Source: Pedobacter psychrodurus (GTDB lineage Bacteria; Bacteroidota; Bacteroidia; Sphingobacteriales; Sphingobacteriaceae). Taken from it: a stretch of 64,000 nt of DNA. Shown one piece after another: positions 62,488 to 64,000 of the stretch (positions are counted from its first letter, which is position 1; every line of letters starts with the position of its first letter). The notes under the pieces were generated by a model that worked only from the letters and a program-made list of their open reading frames with translations, did no database searches and had not been told where the DNA came from. The stretch lies in the NCBI RefSeq assembly GCF_004331735.1, contig NZ_SJSO01000003.1:248001-312000 (forward strand), in the 5' to 3' direction. The position numbers and the translations under genes were made by a program.

Positions 62488-62495
62488 CAAAGATA
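62488..62495 (-). promoter_or_regulatory. -7 box of the third sigma gene
   Basis: TATCTTTG on the minus strand matches TAnnTTTG exactly and ends 10 bases before the ATG, like the PUL 2 sigma gene. Confidence 0.55.
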
Positions 62496-62743
62496 ACTTA
62501 AAATCTACCAATCTTCCATCAGTGAGCCTGGCAACGGTGGATGAAAAGCTCACCTGAACTGCAAAATATAGATCGTAAATACATTTTTTGATCTGGTTTT
62601 TTTATTTAACTGATAAATGGGCAATTGTCAAAATGTATTACAGATCATCTAACTCCTAATCAAAGAAAAAGATCCCAATCTTTCCCTGATTAAATTCAGT
62701 TCAGGAATTAACTTCAAATTTAAGCCATTCAAAAAACACAAAA

Positions 62744-62788
62744 AATAGATATTTATCTATTTTTTTTTCAGACATACGTCATCTTTAA
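62744..62788 (+). promoter_or_regulatory. 45-bp palindrome-plus-promoter element, copy 3
   Basis: AATAGATATTTATCTATT palindrome, T-run, then GTCATCTTTAA at the same offset as copies 1 and 2. The next plus-strand gene starts at 63214, about 425 bases away. Confidence 0.65.
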
Positions 62789-63213
62789 TGACCAGTGTGA
62801 TAGAGAAATTTGTTTGTACAACTTGAATAAATTATCATGTTAAGGAAATCGGACTTACGCAGCTAAGTAGATGCAATTAAAAGCAGTATATCGAAGGATG
62901 ACTTTCAGGCTATGTGACTCAATGCTCGGACAATTTTTTTACAAACCGTAGCCAGGCGGGATGGATCAGATTGAACATAACAAACTTGCTGAGAAAACAT
63001 AATCAGAACCGTTCAAATTACCCCAAAGCTCATTGCTGAGGATTACACACCCGATTTTTCAGTAGCACCAAATGATTCATTTACAATATTAAGGTGCGAT
63101 CAGATAGGGGGAAATACGAAAGGTATCTGACAATTCCGAGAAGTTTCGATGCAAAGGCTTAATGTGGGTACGTTAGCGATTAGTGATGATTAGTATAGAT
63201 AAATTTTAATTAT

Positions 63214-63495
63214 ATGAATAAAAAAAAAGAGCAGGTCAAGTCCCTGGAAAAAAGCTTCGGATTGATAACAAAAACTTTTAAAAAGCAGGCAGGTGGGAAA
63301 AGAAGGAAAGATGCCTACGGCTTCATTACAAGACGACTGACAGAGATTAATCAGTATTTAAAAGGGAATGGGGCAACAATAATATCCATGGATAGTGTGC
63401 AAGATGAACACTCAGAGCCAATAGTTGCAAATATACAGCCCTCCCAGACATTATTCGAGAAAAGCAGCTCAGAAAACCAAGATAAGCAGGATTGA
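63214..63495 (+). CDS. Small unknown protein
   Basis: 93 residues with no recognised domain. The first 55 residues are basic and helical (MNKKKEQVKSLEKSFGLITK, KKQAGGKRRKDAYGFITRRL), and the rest acidic and flexible, ending ENQDKQD. There is no signal peptide or membrane helix. The stop overlaps the next start as TGATG, so the two are translationally coupled and probably work together. The charge pattern could suit nucleic-acid or partner binding. Confidence 0.6.
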   Translation: MNKKKEQVKSLEKSFGLITKTFKKQAGGKRRKDAYGFITRRLTEINQYLKGNGATIISMDSVQDEHSEPIVANIQPSQTLFEKSSSENQDKQD

Positions 63496-64000
63496 TGGAA
63501 AATGTTTTAAACACATATGAAAGCGCAATCGGATATCTTCGCAGCTATTATGAAACCTATTCCAAAGGAGATCTTAATTTCGGACTATCCCTTTGTAAGC
63601 GTATTTCACGTGAATGTATTAAGATTGCAGGTGAAGAAAAATTAATAGGTATTGATTTTGGGAATGCATTATTGGCTTGTTGTTTCCGGTATGCAGGCGT
63701 GACCAATATTATGCTGACTAAGGACATTGGAATTAAGTTATTAAACGATTTTACCCAACAGGTAAACTACCCGGAAGAACAGGTGGAATATATTCGTGAG
63801 CTCATCAACCGACATAGCAGACGAGAGATCCCCAACGGCAAAATCGAAAGAATCGTTTGGGATGCCCTTGGCTACAGACTTGCACTTGAAGATTTCTTTA
63901 AGCATCTGCATTATCTTCACGACGAGATGAACAGAATTCATGAAAACTCATATGATGAACTGTCCATTCTTCTTAAGATCCGGGATAAATTTTCAGGGGA
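63495..64000 (+). CDS. HD-domain-like protein lacking metal ligands (runs off right edge)
   Basis: 168 residues visible from the ATG at 63495, open to the window end. The middle reads like the HD phosphohydrolase fold: NALLACCFRYAGV, then NYPEEQVEYIRELINRHSR and VWDALGYRLALEDFFKHLH follow the order and spacing of an HD protein's FHDxGY, helix and DADLxxLGxxxF blocks. The metal-binding His-Asp is FRY here and the later Asp-Ala-Asp is WDALG, so it is probably an inactive or ligand-only domain. In Bacteroidota, active relatives of this fold occur in Pycsar-effector-type proteins with C-terminal membrane helices; whether this one has them lies beyond the window. Confidence 0.5.
   Translation, partial: MENVLNTYESAIGYLRSYYETYSKGDLNFGLSLCKRISRECIKIAGEEKLIGIDFGNALLACCFRYAGVTNIMLTKDIGIKLLNDFTQQVNYPEEQVEYIRELINRHSRREIPNGKIERIVWDALGYRLALEDFFKHLHYLHDEMNRIHENSYDELSILLKIRDKFSG

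Larger units (their letters stand above)
62478..63213. other. Intergenic region with promoter elements
   Basis: 736 bases. It contains the sigma gene -7 box, the 45-bp element copy 3, and about 420 bases after it with no recognised gene. A frame at about 62990-63130 (ending SFTILRCDQIGGNTKG) looks protein-like but is unassigned. Confidence 0.45.

Noticed and set aside
1..64000. Search for tRNA, rRNA, CRISPR arrays, integrases and transposases
   Set aside because: No tRNA-like cloverleaf or T-loop consensus, no spaced direct repeats, and no readable recombinase was found by eye on either strand.

Overview
The window reads as a chromosomal segment of a Bacteroidota bacterium, most likely a soil or plant-associated member of the Sphingobacteriaceae (Pedobacter/Mucilaginibacter-like). 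The evidence is four SusC/SusD transporter pairs, ECF sigma/FecR signalling pairs, a two-component regulator of the HTCS type, -7 boxes of the form TAnnTTTG, few Shine-Dalgarno sequences, and moderate-to-low GC. No rRNA, tRNA, CRISPR array or intact transposase was seen.

Layout. 1-2655: edge of a DUF985 cupin gene, an NmrA-like NAD(P)-binding protein and an AraC regulator. 3249-22540: a polysaccharide utilisation locus (PUL 1) with a ricin-lectin/GH43 lipoprotein on the plus strand; two SusC/SusD pairs and a GH89 alpha-N-acetylglucosaminidase on the minus strand; and a hybrid-type sensor kinase split from its receiver/AraC partner on the plus strand. The GH43 gene, the SusC operon and the GH89 gene each carry the same element (TGAGACGATTAG) at the same distance from a -7 box, so they look like one regulon. 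23026-26385: a cNMP-domain/thioredoxin-reductase-like protein, an SRPBCC protein, and a gene graveyard with a decayed ECF sigma gene and a decayed phosphodiesterase gene. 26458-33156: PUL 2 (sigma, FecR, SusC, SusD), whose former downstream enzyme is the broken phosphodiesterase; a broken Gfo/Idh/MocA gene follows at 33575.

34148-47025 is an accessory stretch of small redox, stress and regulatory genes: an NmrA-like SDR, an ArsR regulator with two matching operators around it, a quinone-oxidoreductase-like MDR, NTF2-like proteins, an orphan ECF sigma factor, two Crp/Fnr paralogues, OsmC, an isochorismatase-like hydrolase, an amidohydrolase gene broken by an internal deletion, and two alpha/beta hydrolases. 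47193-51314 is a minus-strand cluster: a YjdI-YjdJ fusion, a second OsmC, an alginate-export-type porin and a CPA1 Na+/H+ antiporter. 52122-62477 is a third TonB locus (sigma, FecR, SusC, SusD, TlpA-like thioredoxin, zinc metalloprotease), probably for peptide or protein use. The right edge holds a short unknown gene coupled to a protein that resembles an HD-domain protein whose metal ligands are gone; it runs off the window.

The least expected signals are regulatory: the three-copy PUL 1 operator/promoter with fixed spacing, and a separate 45-bp palindrome-plus-promoter element repeated with identical spacing at 44212, 51424 and 62744, with a weaker relative at 40506 upstream of OsmC.
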